Assembly (NCBI RefSeq): GCF_031755915.1
Contig: NC_083389.1
Coordinates: 17,663,001 to 17,727,000 of the forward strand
Length of the DNA: 64,000 nucleotides
Direction: 5' to 3'
Source of the DNA: Ziziphus jujuba
Lineage: Eukaryota > Streptophyta > Magnoliopsida > Rosales > Rhamnaceae
The position numbers were made by a program, and so were the translations under genes. The notes beneath the pieces were generated by a model. The model did no database searches. It worked only from the letters and a program-made list of their open reading frames with translations, and was not told where the DNA came from. Of this stretch, positions 1 to 12,227 are shown one piece after another. Every line of letters begins with the position of its first letter. Position 1 is the stretch's first letter.

Positions 1-1349
1 AAAACTTTCATAAATGAATATTTGATAAATTAATAATTTAAATAATAAATTTTTATTGTATCAACTCAGACTAATGTATTAAATTCTAATAACTTCACTA
101 ACTCGATAAGATAATATATTTTCTAAAACTTTTTAGGGATCGAAAGATATATAAATTAATAATTGATTAAAACGAGACGTCATGAGGAAACAAAATATTA
201 ATATTATAATGATTTGGAATTTAAGGGTAAAATTAACGACTATTGCGCAGAAACAATTTGAAACACCTTATTTTCTATGATTACATTTTGGAGCCCAATC
301 CGTTGTATGCACGTACTAACTTTTATGTACGTACAAATTAACTTTTGAGTTCCGATGCATGAACATATATTGGCGACGTTGATTGTTTTTTTTATTTATA
401 AATCATACATCTATTATGGTCAAATAACAACAGCAACAACAACAACAATAAAAATAATAAAACTTTTTTAACTTTTGAGTTCCTATGTATGAACATATAT
501 TGGCCACAGTGATTGTTTTTTATTTATTTATAAATCATACTTGTATTATGGTCAAATAACAACAGCAACAACAACAATAATAATAATAAAACCTTTTTTA
601 AATTTAATAAATATTTATTTATCAATAAATTAATAAATTACTAAATCTACTCCTTCTAAATTATATTTTTTCTTTACGGGTGTTTTACCATAATTAGTAT
701 TTAATATGTATATAAATTACACAACTCCATTATTCCGGTAAAAAGGTCGTTGGCTAAAGTCTCACCTAATTCTAATTTTTTTTATATTATTTATTTAGGA
801 CTGCAACTAAATATAAGATTCAGTTCTGCAAGAAAAGTTTTCTTTTAGGATTCTAAACTTTTCATCCATAAGTTAGAGCACGACCCCACCTAAGCTCTCT
901 TTTGTATAAATTTCTAAAGGTAGAAAGGAAATAAAACAGAAATGCATGATGAATTTAGGCATAACTAGATGCCTGCTCAATCAACTAAACAATGTTCATA
1001 CATTTTGTATAATTTTTGTGGGTCACTGTTCAGACTATTAATTGGGAATCAGTAAATTTTACAAAAATCAGAACAGAGAAAACTAAAACATTGGAGGATG
1101 GGTGGTTGAGCAGAAGAACCCAGTGCCAAAAAAATTTTATTCTCGTGCTTCTACTACAAAGTGCATGGCTAATGAATCAAAACACCTGCACTTATAAATT
1201 TCGTATGGATCTACCAGCATCAATTCTACAAGGAGCAGACCAGCAACCAATTTGAATATAATTTATATGTGGTAGAACACAACCCAAGCCGCTGATTTTT
1301 TTTTTTTTTTCTTTTTGGCCCAAAGGGAGTTGTTTTCCATAACTAGCAA
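1..1349. other. Intergenic, 3' side of the PAH gene
   Basis: AT-rich sequence with no believable coding exon. It contains a 130-bp tandem duplication (341-600, listed separately). The stretch from about 1000 to 1349 probably holds the 3'UTR and polyadenylation region of the minus-strand phosphatidate phosphatase gene, whose stop codon is at 1350-1352. No other gene is seen. Confidence 0.6.
341..600. repeat. 130-bp tandem duplication (two copies)
   Basis: Copies run 341-470 and 471-600. Both begin with ACTTTTGAGTTCC and pass through GAACATATATTGGC. Both contain TATTATGGTCAAATAACAAC and a CAA/AAT trinucleotide run, and end in CTTTTTTA. They differ by a few substitutions and by the length of the trinucleotide tract. 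Confidence 0.85.
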
Positions 1350-4300
1350 CTATAACTCAACGTCTGGCAGTGGCACCCTCCAGAAATTCCATTGGTTGTA
1401 GTCTTCCTGCACAAGAAATTTCGTTTGTTAATGGAAAACAGAGCAAGCTCAGCCACAAAGTAAACTGTTTTGTAAGTAATAATTTGTTGTTTCTGAAAAC
1501 CAGAAAACAAACAATTTTTTAGCGTGTAGCAGACAAGGGCAAAACATATCTCTCTCTGGATTACTACAAAAATAAAACATATTTGACCCACAACTTAAAA
1601 ACTTGCCTGCTCACCCAGTGAAGTTGGCGGGAACATATCGTTAACAAGAGTGTGTAAAGAAGTGTACGATTTGACATCAATGCGATGACTAATGGCCACT
1701 TCACCCTGCCAATTTATGAGCATTCCACTTGGAAATACGTAACAATGTCTATTAATAATAATAATATTAATAATAAAGACATTAATAAAGAATAATACCT
1801 TAGGGTTGATTATAAATATTTTGCCCTTTGGAATCCCAATTTTTCTGTAACTCAGCTCATCTGTGTCTCTATTTCCAAAACCCGCATAAAATGGATTGTA
1901 GTCAGAAGGGAAGAGTCTTCTAATATCCTGTCATATATGAATTGGAACCCATACTATACATCAGAAAAGAGGATTTGATGCCTTTAAAAGGTACTTCAAT
2001 TTGCAGCCATTAAAGCCTTACAATAATTACCTCTAAGCATGCAATCTTGAATTCATGAGGTGCTCTTCTTATTACTGCCATAAGCAAATGATTCAAAAGG
2101 CAAACAAATCAGTATGAGGAAACTAGAATAAATGGCAGCCAGCATGTCAAACATACAAGCAGGAATACATTATACAAACGATATCTAACAAAAGTGGTGA
2201 ATATTAGTGTAACAGTGATAAAAATAGTATCCATCATGAAGCCAATGATCAAGTGACGAATGAAATAGTGATGTGTTGCTTGTACAAGGGAGGCACCAAG
2301 TCAAAATCACAGTATTATATGTCCACATCTTAAAGGCATTAGGCATGTAAATAATTTTACATATTAAGAGCATTGTTGCACAAACTTCTTCACTTTTCCA
2401 TCATCAAACCCACATTTAACAATTGATGCTGATATATTCTTCACTTTTCTATCATCAAACCCACATTTAATAATTGATGCTGACATGGAACTACTGAATA
2501 CCTCAATAAACTTTAAATAGATGGAAAATCTTTAAAAAGGACAGGCCCAGTACTAGCCAACACTTGCACCAATTGTGAGCAACAAAGATCAAGAATAAAA
2601 CAAAGGTTAATTATGACTTATACAGTTAATTATCTAATGTAGACATCCTAAATGTTGTACAGGACAATTTTTCACAGAATTAATTCAAGTTCGCCTTACA
2701 GTGCTCCAAATTAATTAGTTTTTTTTTTTTCATTAAAATCACACACTTTGATACATGTCCCATATTCAGAAATCATACTTTGTGTTAATGTGTCCATCGA
2801 TTTGTTTTCCCTCTGTGGATTTCAGCAAGAGAGGTCATTTCCCAACACAAAGGTCATATTTAGAAAGAGTGGGATTATTTCAGCAAGAGAGGGGTCTCTA
2901 ATAGTTATGAGTACTAACACAAAGGTCATTTCTCAACATTTTACTACTAACAAGATATTGTGAGGTGAAATCTTGGTACAATCCCAAGTTTCACTATTTT
3001 CCATTAAGTTCTCACTCTAAAGAATCAAAAACCAATCCAGCGTACTTGCAATTGATATGTATGTATAGCACCATCAAAATCAGATTTACGAATATATAAG
3101 TACATATGGATGCAATAGACAAAACATTGAGATTTCACCAACTAGCAGCATCATGGCAACAGCTATTACAATGTTGTGGGTTAAAGGAGTTCCACGAAAG
3201 TTAGATATTAGCAAGAAAATAACTTAAAAAGGAATACAAGAAAAGACCTCACCTTCACGGAATAATGAAGGAAATAATCCATCAGGCGAGATCACAACGG
3301 GTCCATTAGGTAAAGCTTTTCCATCCTGCACATGAAATATAATAAGCAATTTTCCTTATCCATTAGTAAAATAGCTGCAATGCGACAAGAGTAACCAAAC
3401 GAAGCCAAATGTGCTACTAAAGGTACAATGAGAAATCCTTATGACAGTTGAACAAAATGTGCCATACAGACATAATACAACTAAATCTCTTGGATGCCAA
3501 ACAGTGACCCAATTACCCAAAGTTGCAAAAGAACCAAATAATCACATCCAACTCCCCACAGAATGCAACATCTCAATTAGGAATGGCAGCCGGGTCGGGT
3601 TTACCCGAACCTGGAAAAACCCAACCCAACTTGATAAAAATCATCTCAATTGTACCCCAATCTGGTTCTTTGCTATTCGCATGTTACCCCACCTGACCCA
3701 GTTTGAATGTGCATAAAATTCAAAAAAAAAAAAATCTATTGTATATTTTACAAACATGTCCGGGTACCCGACGGGTTTCCTTAAACCTGACCCGACTCGA
3801 CTAGGTATAAAGTTAAAAAAACCCGACCCAACCCAAAACCAGATTAAGGTTGCCCATACCTGACCCGATTGCCATCGGATTTTTCAAAAACCCCGACCTG
3901 ACCCAATTGCCATCCTTAAGCTCAATTGATATACATAAACTATTTTAACCATCTCAAAAATCTTGCAGATTTGTTTTAAAACCGTTTAGAAAGCAATGGA
4001 ATAAGAACATTGTTATAACAAAAACCAGATCATCCAGATACCTGTTTTAGATTAAGTAAAAAACTTCTAGTCAGATATGCCTGGACAATAGCTCGTGCAC
4101 TTAGAAACAGTAGCTGGTATCCATTTTCCTGTGGTTCATGCAGGACTGGTATTAGATCTCCTTTTGTTGAAGAAAGTCATATCACTCAGTGATGATGTCA
4201 TATACAATTCAAGGTTATTAGTTGAAGCAGAAAACAAAGAATCACTATCCAATTGATTTTATCGAATATAGTTGTTAATGCTTCAACAAAATGAATTACT

Positions 4301-7300
4301 AAATGTGCATAATGATAGTAATGGCAGGAAAGAGAAAGAAGACTATCTCATTTTCAGCAAGCTTAATATAGCAATGCTCCAACAAAATTGGAATTTGTTT
4401 AACGATGGGATCCTTTTATGATCATCATCAAATTCATTATGCTTCCATTTCTCACTTTTACCCAACAGTAGTAAAGAGTCAAAGAGAACAATGAAGGTCA
4501 TAATCTCTACTCACTATAGGTTGGAAATAAGAAAAGATGATCAATAACATGTATAAAAGATATTCAACTTTCTCACCCTGCAAGATAGAGAGAAAAAATT
4601 TCACCAAAATGGTGTGACACATAACTAGAAGCTTTATACTTTAAATAGATTGCAACCGGTTCAATAAATGTGAAAGACAATGAACTTGGCGCTGCCAATG
4701 GCAGAGCAATACACTGAAAACGCATTTATAAATAACTAAAGACTTGCAATAAAAGAAATACGTAGAAATGTAATTTATGGTTTACTAGATATGGTAATAA
4801 AACCAGTACAAGCAGTACATATAAAAGTTTATATAGATAGTGGAAGTTCATTTGTCAGACTGGGCTCTAACCTCTAACTGAATGCAAAATAATGTATTAA
4901 ATAGTCCGATCTATGGTTAAGCAGTAAAAGAGTTGCAGCATTAATAAACTGTCGGTGTGAGCTAAATCATACAGCTATATCAGCTAGAAATGCAATGTGA
5001 CCACAGATTGCACATGCAAAAAAACAAAGTTTTCTCTAAGGCACATAAAATTTACTTAATCCAAGATATATAGTAAGATCAAAGGATGTTGGAAGTCAAA
5101 AGCAATTTATAGATGATTTTGAATGGTTAAAAATAAGATAGGAGTACCTTAATTGCAGAGAAAAGTTTAGCTACCCCAGACTGTGTCCAATCCTTTCCAA
5201 CCAATGGCATGAACTGACCTAAAACATCAGACCTGGAACAATATGTGTCAAGGAAAAGGATAAACCACATTAATGTTAAAATCACAGGTAGACAACCATA
5301 TTCAGGCTATTACACTACTTTTGCTAACGATACTGTTGCTAAGGGTAATAATAAGTCATCAAGAAAGATGATTTAACTCTTCAGATAAAAATTAGTTTTA
5401 CATTTTTCTCCCCACTATAGTTTTAATTACTATTACACACTGGTTTACATAACTCTCTACAGATTTTATTTATGCTTTATTTTATTTTTTATCATTTACC
5501 AACACATATACATCCAACTTCTTCACAGTATGCCCATTTAATCATCAGACTAACAGATTCAAGCACAGCATGTAGCATTTGTGCATTCTGCATGCAGAAG
5601 CATAACAAACAAGTTTAAAGTAGGTTGCACATGCCTGCATGCCTGTACATATGGAAGAATGTTAAAAATTTGATGAGTTCTCAAAAAAGAAAAAAGAAAA
5701 AGAATGTGTCCATTTTAAGAAGCAATTACATTATAAAACAAGATCACATATTTTAATTACTTCATCACAAGTACATGACTTCCAAGGCACCAAAATCTCA
5801 CCAAATCAGTTTTAGTTAATTTTTTATGGGCTCTAGCAGATAGCCTGCCGTCCCTTGATAGATTAAAAACATAATCCATTTAATATATAAAAGGCTCACA
5901 TTCAATGAAGTTATCTTATGCTTTTGTCTTATAACATATAAGAAATTAGCAAAAGAATTCCAACTACCATCACATCACTGCCGACTTTGGGGACCCAAAA
6001 AAGTGGCATGACAGCTACTTAGAGCAATTGGCAGTAACAATCATATATTGGTATTCAAATATATGAATATAATAGCAGCTTACTTGGTTATTGTTCCATC
6101 AACATCAGAAATTACAATTCGTGCATTCCACTTCCACAAGTAAATATGTGCATCAACCTGTTAAAGATGAACAACATATCTTAGCAGAAACCAACCATCA
6201 TTTTCATCATTAAGGAATATTTTTAGACAATTACAAACCTGTTGTGTTCCTAGAACCCTGGTAGAGAAACTGAAAGTTATGATATTTTGACCTTCTTTTA
6301 GATTCAAAGATGCTATCTGCTCATTAGTAGGGACATTTGTTCTTACAAATTGCTTGTGAGGAGACTCATTGCTGCTATGGGATTTTGGAGTTACTTCTGT
6401 TTGTGAATTCTGTAAAACAGATTCCGAATCAACGAATTCCTCATCATTTGATGAATTACTGCTAGTGTGCTCTAGTGTTTTGACCCTTCTGAATGGAATA
6501 GGCCAAAGCCTCCACCTACGTCCAGAAGAAGTGGGAGTGAGTACAGAGTCTTCATCTCTTGGCTTTGGTGTGCTATCCTGTTCCACAGAAATTGCATCTT
6601 TAGGATCAACAGGTAGACCTATATCGAATGCAGCCTTTCCAAGAACAATAGGAGCAGCTTTTTCCCATGGCAAATACCTCCCTTTAAATCTAATAATCAA
6701 GTTTTCATTCTTAACAATTGCTGCAGCAGAACTTTCATACTCCTCTGCAGATATTCGATGTGCATCAAAGGCTTCAGCAGCAGCATCCAAGCCCATACCT
6801 GCATGAAGTTCATTCCGACAGAGCGACATTTCAAAACCTGCAAATGAAAGGTGGCTCAGTAAAAAAGAAAAACTTAAGAATCAAGCAAAAATAAGAGAGT
6901 TAAAAATAATTGTCAAAGACATTGACAGGTGATTACTTATACTTGAATGAGTTTTTGTCTCTTGACTTGAATTTATTGTCAGAGATTTCATTAGCTCACT
7001 TCCACCAAATTCATCTTCTACCACAGGTTTTTGCACAGCACTGTCTGTATTATTGATTATGGCTGATGTTCCTTCATCCTTGCACTCTGGATTATTATCA
7101 ACTGATTGAACAGAAATGAAGTCAATCCCAGTATGTTCTGCACCAACCTCATTCCTTTCAACTGATCCAGCCTCAACTTGTAAATCGGAAGGCAAATCAT
7201 TATTAGCCGAAACAGAACTATAGGAAGGAGATTGCCCATCATTATTTTCAAATTTGACATCATCTTCAGTTTCATCAGTCAGTGGAAGAGTTTGGTGAAA

Positions 7301-8440
7301 TTTCTCTGGAGAGTTTCGAACCTCCAATGAGGGGCTCACATTTTCAAAATCAGCAAGTTTATCCTCTTTCCTAAATTCTGATAGCTCCAAACAACTCTTG
7401 AAAACTTCTCCCTTCTTTATTTTCACAGATGCATCTGCTAAATCAGTCTGCAACTGGAAATCTCCTTCCTTAGTTGCAGAGTCTAAAGTTTCAATACAGA
7501 CATGTTCTACCTCTCCTTCACAAACTTCCATATGGTGCCGAATCCTTGTAGTAGTATCATCATTCTTAACACTCCAAACATTATCAGGCGCATCACTAGT
7601 AGTAGATTCATTCAGCTTACTAATGTAATCAACAGACCAAACATTTTCACCTGAACTAAACTCATCATCATTGCCATCACAGAACTCAGTGCTTTCACCA
7701 GGGCCAAGATGAAACTGAGGTGTGCTTAATTGCACATTCTCGGTATCCTGTTCTGATGCTGTGATGGGGGCTGTCAGCATATGACCATCAACACTCACTA
7801 ATACAACTTCTGAATTCAAATTCTGTGATTCCACAACATTCTCATTGTCCAAACTCTCATATCGATTAGACCCATACTCTGACAACTCAACTGAACCCTC
7901 GAGAGAAGATTGATCATCTGGGAATTCATAAAACCTACGCTCACCATCAGACTCTGACCTCTCTATTCGGTCTGCCCTGAAGGAATCGCTATCATGTCGC
8001 AATTGAACCACCCCAGAATCAGAGACACTATGCTGAAGTCTATGAATATCAAGGCCATTCTCATTACCATTATTCTGCTTATCCCCATGTATTCTACTAT
8101 CCTCTACTGAAATGTCCAAATTATCAGAACCATCCACATCATTTATCTCACTTTCTTTACTAGTATCAACCTCCTTGACAAAATAGGCCTCACCTGAATT
8201 ATCAAGATACATATGGAAATTGGCTTCAATGCCATTTACAGCTATGCGCACAATCTTCTCGGTGCCTTTGAGAACACCTTGAAATTTACCAAACCTAACA
8301 TACCATGGCGTGCTTCGGAATGTCCCATCCTGTTGCTGAACAACAATGACATCAACAGCACCACCAAAGGGATGAAAAGGGGTGGCAACAGAGTAAACAC
8401 CTTGGGAAATCAGGTTCCCAACTCTACCCACCACATTCAT
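1350..8440 (-). CDS. PAH: Phosphatidate phosphatase, lipin family (PAH1/PAH2 type)
   Basis: Mg-dependent phosphatidic acid phosphohydrolase making diacylglycerol; in plants PAH1/PAH2 limit ER phospholipid synthesis and support galactolipid supply under phosphate starvation (family knowledge). Coding exons read by eye on the minus strand: 8440-6943, 6837-6239, 6157-6084, 5232-5148, 4128-4042, 3325-3253, 2074-2031, 1927-1799, 1705-1607, 1406-1350. They total 2745 bp, giving 914 aa, close to Arabidopsis PAH1/PAH2. Residues 1-105 are the lipin N domain (starts [17 protein letters not shown]). A long acidic Ser-rich linker follows. The LNS2 haloacid-dehalogenase domain carries the catalytic DVDGT at about 717-721 (nucleophile D717, acid D719) and ends in EDYNQWNFW. 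The start is fixed by the conserved N-terminus. The last intron uses a GC donor. Which of PAH1 or PAH2 it matches better cannot be settled here. Confidence 0.95.
1407..1606 (-). other. GC-AG intron (last intron of PAH)
   Basis: The exon ends GAGCAG and the intron starts GCAAGT, a perfect GC-class donor; the acceptor is TTGTGCAG. Joining at these points gives [13 protein letters not shown], the conserved plant PAH tail. The only nearby GT donor (GTGAGC, 10 bp upstream) shifts the frame and loses that tail. Reading through ends after three residues (ASF, stop). Confidence 0.85.
2386..2487. repeat. 51-bp tandem duplication in a PAH intron
   Basis: Copies at 2386-2436 and 2437-2487 share TTCTTCACTTTTC, ATCATCAAACCCACATTTAA and AATTGATGCTGA, with only a few substitutions. 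They lie in the intron between PAH exons 7 and 6. Confidence 0.8.
3578..3918. mobile_element. hAT-like MITE in a PAH intron
   Basis: A 341-bp non-coding element between PAH exons 6 and 7. The left end begins TAGGAATGGCAGCCGGGTC. The right end is ...CCAATTGCCATCCTTA, whose reverse complement begins TAAGGATGGCAATTGGGTC. The interior is rich in ACCCGACC/GGGTCGGG motifs. Flanks ATCTCAAT (3570-3577) and AGCTCAAT (3919-3926) match at 7 of 8 positions, as expected of an 8-bp hAT target duplication. Confidence 0.8.
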
Positions 8441-9294
8441 CTGGTCAGGCTACCAAAACCTTCTCACAACCAAGCGAAGCCCAATTTGAATCCAAAACTT
8501 AAATCTTTTTGCTTTCACCACAATTAATACTACCAATAATTTCTCGGATTCTTTTTCTTGATTACGACTCTCATTCTTCTATGGTTTCTGCGTGACATGA
8601 CAACGGGATAAAAATGCAAACATCGATCAATTTTAATCGTCAAAAGAATCAATGTCAGTCTAAATTAAATTAGAAACCCTAAACGATCAATTTGATTCTA
8701 GGAAATTAAGAGGGAAAAGAAAAGAAAAAGCAGAAACTTCTCGGCAATCATTTCCAATCTTTTTATACAATAGCTTAAACAAACATCCAAAAAACAAAAG
8801 ATTTTTGATATTCAAAATTTGAATTCTCGTCTATTTCTCACCAACCAAACAAAGCACAAAGAAAAAAAAAATCCAAAATTAACAACGATGACAATATTAA
8901 CAAAGCGGAAAGAGAAAATTCGCATTGACAAACGCAACTAACAAAAAAAAAAATCCTCAATAAAAAAGAATAAAAACAAAACAGTAATGAATGAGATCAA
9001 GCAGACTTACCAGATTGTAGAATTCACAAAGCAGAAGAGAAAATCCGATCAGCAAAAGAGAAAAGAACCAATCGGAAAGCTATGAAAATGAAGAACCATT
9101 CGGTTTTTCTTTTTCTTTTCTTCTTTTTTTTTTTTTTTAAATTTCTCTGCGAGAAAATTTCCTCTGAAGAAATTGATCAGAACAACGATTGCGAAAGAAA
9201 ATTCAAATTCTCCAGAAGATTGAAAAAAACACTTGGGAGAGGTTTCGAAGTTCGTACTTTTCTTGGAGGTTTGTATGGATAACAAAAAACCCAA
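8441..9294 (-). other. 5'UTR exon and 5'UTR intron of the PAH gene
   Basis: On the minus strand a good donor, CTG|GTAAGTCTGC, lies at 9011/9010. Candidate acceptors lie at 8452-8451 (GGTTTTGGTAG) and just before the ATG (CTGACCAG, ending at 8441). This predicts a non-coding first exon of roughly 9011-9290 and an intron of about 560-570 bp. Exact acceptor and transcription start are uncertain. Short open frames in this exon look incidental. Confidence 0.6.
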
Positions 9295-12227
9295 ACCAGA
9301 GAGTCAGACACCTTCATTGGTAAGCAATAAATAGGTAATTCCTGGGATGCAAATGCATTACCGGTCCTATTCTTTGGCGAAATTACAGAGACACCCTGTT
9401 TGTCCTTTTCCCATAATATTGGCTGATGGTGAAGGGTGTTTTGGTAATTTCGGCTTTAGTTCCTGTCTCACGTTGATTTCCTACCGGGTTTGAACGCGGA
9501 TGTGGGGTTTGTCGGGCCACCCACCTTGGAGTTCTCTTGTGTCTTGAAGTGAACAAAGCTTTTTAATGGTTTTAAGTCTAATTTACCAACTTGCCCTTGT
9601 TCCTCTTCTACATTTCATTTTATATATTAAAACATATATATATATATATAATTTGCCGAGAAGCACATATTGAAAAATCAGATCCTTCTAGATTATATTT
9701 GTACATTTGTAGTTGACTATTCAAAAATTATTCTTTCAAAATTTTTTACCAACTAGTTATCTTTTTTGTTTTTCCTTGATAAATTAATATCTAGTCATCA
9801 TAAATTCAAATATATATATATATATGCATGTGTATATGTTATATATTTGTTATAAATTTTAAAACATTTTTCACATTTCAGAAGAACTTAAATAATATTT
9901 AGAGCTTTTTATTTTAAAAAGTCAACTTATATATACTTTTACTATTTCAATATTTTTTGGAACATAAAGTGTGTTGTAAGAGTTAAATTTATTTTTTATT
10001 TAAATATTTTATTGTACTTATTAAATATAGTATAAATTGTTATACAACATCAAATATTTTAGATAATTTTTCAATATTACTATACCAATTTGCATTTCAT
10101 AGGAGATGAATATATATTGAAAGAAAAAAGTGGAAAACAGGTAAAATAATGATGTGTATACAGGAGGACAAAAAAAAGCGAAATAAAGAAGAAATAAATC
10201 GTTGTTGGAACAATAACAAAAAAATTTCAATTCTTTAGTTTTAAAGATAATCTCCATTATCAAAAATAATAATAATAATAATAAAAGAGCTTATTATTTA
10301 AAAGAGTGCATTGGGATGCTTTTGTACGCTTTATTATTCACATCTTCTAATGTTCTATATATATATATATATATATGGTTTTTATCTCAATTTTTATTTG
10401 TTCAGTGAGGGGAAATAAATATTTGATTATTCAAAATTTAAAAATATAAAAATTAAAAATAGGATTAATAAATTTTCGTCATAGTTAGATGAGATTTGTT
10501 TTTCTGATTTCATCAAATTTATTTGGCAAAATATATGACAAATGGCAAAACTAATAATAATTCCAAGGTCAATCTGAAAATTTTTGTAGTTTGACAAGCA
10601 ACCTTCAGAACATCTAATGGTTCAGGAATGCAAAATTTTATTTCACTCAAAAAAAAAAAAAAAAAAGGATTTAGTAAACTTTTTTTTTTTAAGTATTATA
10701 CAAGAGAAATGAGAAGTAGAAAATAGAGATGGGTGATAAAAAATTTTAAGATTTCAAAAATCGTTTTTCTTTTTTTGTAAAAAATTTTCAAAAATCATTA
10801 GAAAAATTAGTTCACACATTGCCTAATTTATTTTATTTTAAAAGTTACTTAGAAATAGAAACCTAAGAAGTTTCCTTTTTTTTTTTTTCTTTTTTTCCGA
10901 ATAAGAAACTAAAATATTGTTTGCATCCATTATTTCAATTGGAAAGTGCTAATTCTAGATTTTTGAATTCTCAAATTTTTTTTTTATTTTTTTATTTTTT
11001 GCCATACATAAAACTTGATAAGTGTTTAAAATATGAGTAGTGCTACATACAAGTACAAACTTTCTTCTCTTTTTTTTTTTTTTTTTTTTTGGTTTAGCTA
11101 AAAGTATTTATAAGGACAATCTTGTTTATTAAATATGGCAAGATGACTTATTATTATTTAATGATTCAAAAATTAACACAAATTAAATATGGACAAGTTA
11201 ATAAACAAAATTTAATACAAATCATTGCCTATGCATTAATGTTAAATATTGGATTTGTCATTTCTATGAAAATCAAAATTATCACCAAAAAAAAAAGGAA
11301 ATTGTCCTTCACTTTTAAAATTCAAATTTAAATAAATAATGGGTTGGGGTTTGATCACCTTTCACCTAAAGATTGCAATGGCTTTCGAACATTGTTATGG
11401 GAAAAACTAGCTCAAAGACACCTGACACTATTATGACTACTTATAATGTTACTAGTAGTAGAGATTAATATCCAATAGAAATTCTAGTTCAAGTACTTGT
11501 TGAAAAAGGATTTAGTCGAAGCACTGTATTTGGTGAACAACTACAAATATGGTCTATTAAGTCAATCAGTAATGCTAGAATTATAACGATCAGGAACTGG
11601 TTCCAGCTATTAGAACACAATGACCAACATATGGTCTCAGCTACAAGTACCACAACAACTAGGACAAGGTTTTGGCTACTGATATTACATATATCCAGTA
11701 CGAAGTCTTCAGGTGTTGGTAATTCAAATAACAGCGGAATTTACACTTGAATTAACTATCACCTATTTAAAATAAAACAATATATACAAATATTGAATGA
11801 AATTCCATAACTGCCTAGATACATACTATAAATAGACCATAGTTCTAGAATAGTACAGGTAAAAATGGTCTAAAATTCTATATACTATCTTTAAAATAAA
11901 TATTATAATCAACTACTAATTTAAATATCAAACTATTTTTAATCAGTACTCTATCAATGTTTCAAAAGGTTAATTCTATTTTTTTTTTTTTTTTTTCATA
12001 AACTAGCGGTCAACGATGATGACAAGTGATTTAATAGTAATTAGCTACTTGACTGGTAGTGACTAATGGATAACAAGCAGTTCGACTAGTATTTGACGAG
12101 CCATCAAATTGATGAGATACGAAAAGGCAAATTTGTTTCATCAACAACAGCTTACTTTTCCATTCCCTTTCCTTTTCCTTTCTACCAAATAATTTTTGAG
12201 CAATGATAAGGCCATCAATTTTTTTTG
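9295..12227. other. AT-rich intergenic DNA
   Basis: Upstream of the PAH transcription unit. The first 300 bases, less AT-rich, are probably its promoter. The rest holds (TA)n tracts near 9639 and 10360 and long poly-A/T runs. The stretch 11340-11760 is less AT-rich and full of stops in all frames; it could be an old decayed element, but I recognise no family. No gene is seen. Confidence 0.5.

Noticed and set aside
6369..6806. 145-codon plus-strand open frame over PAH exon 2
   Set aside because: Antisense shadow of a well-supported PAH exon; no domain of its own.
8213..8527. 104-codon plus-strand frame over the PAH N-terminus
   Set aside because: Antisense to the conserved lipin N domain.
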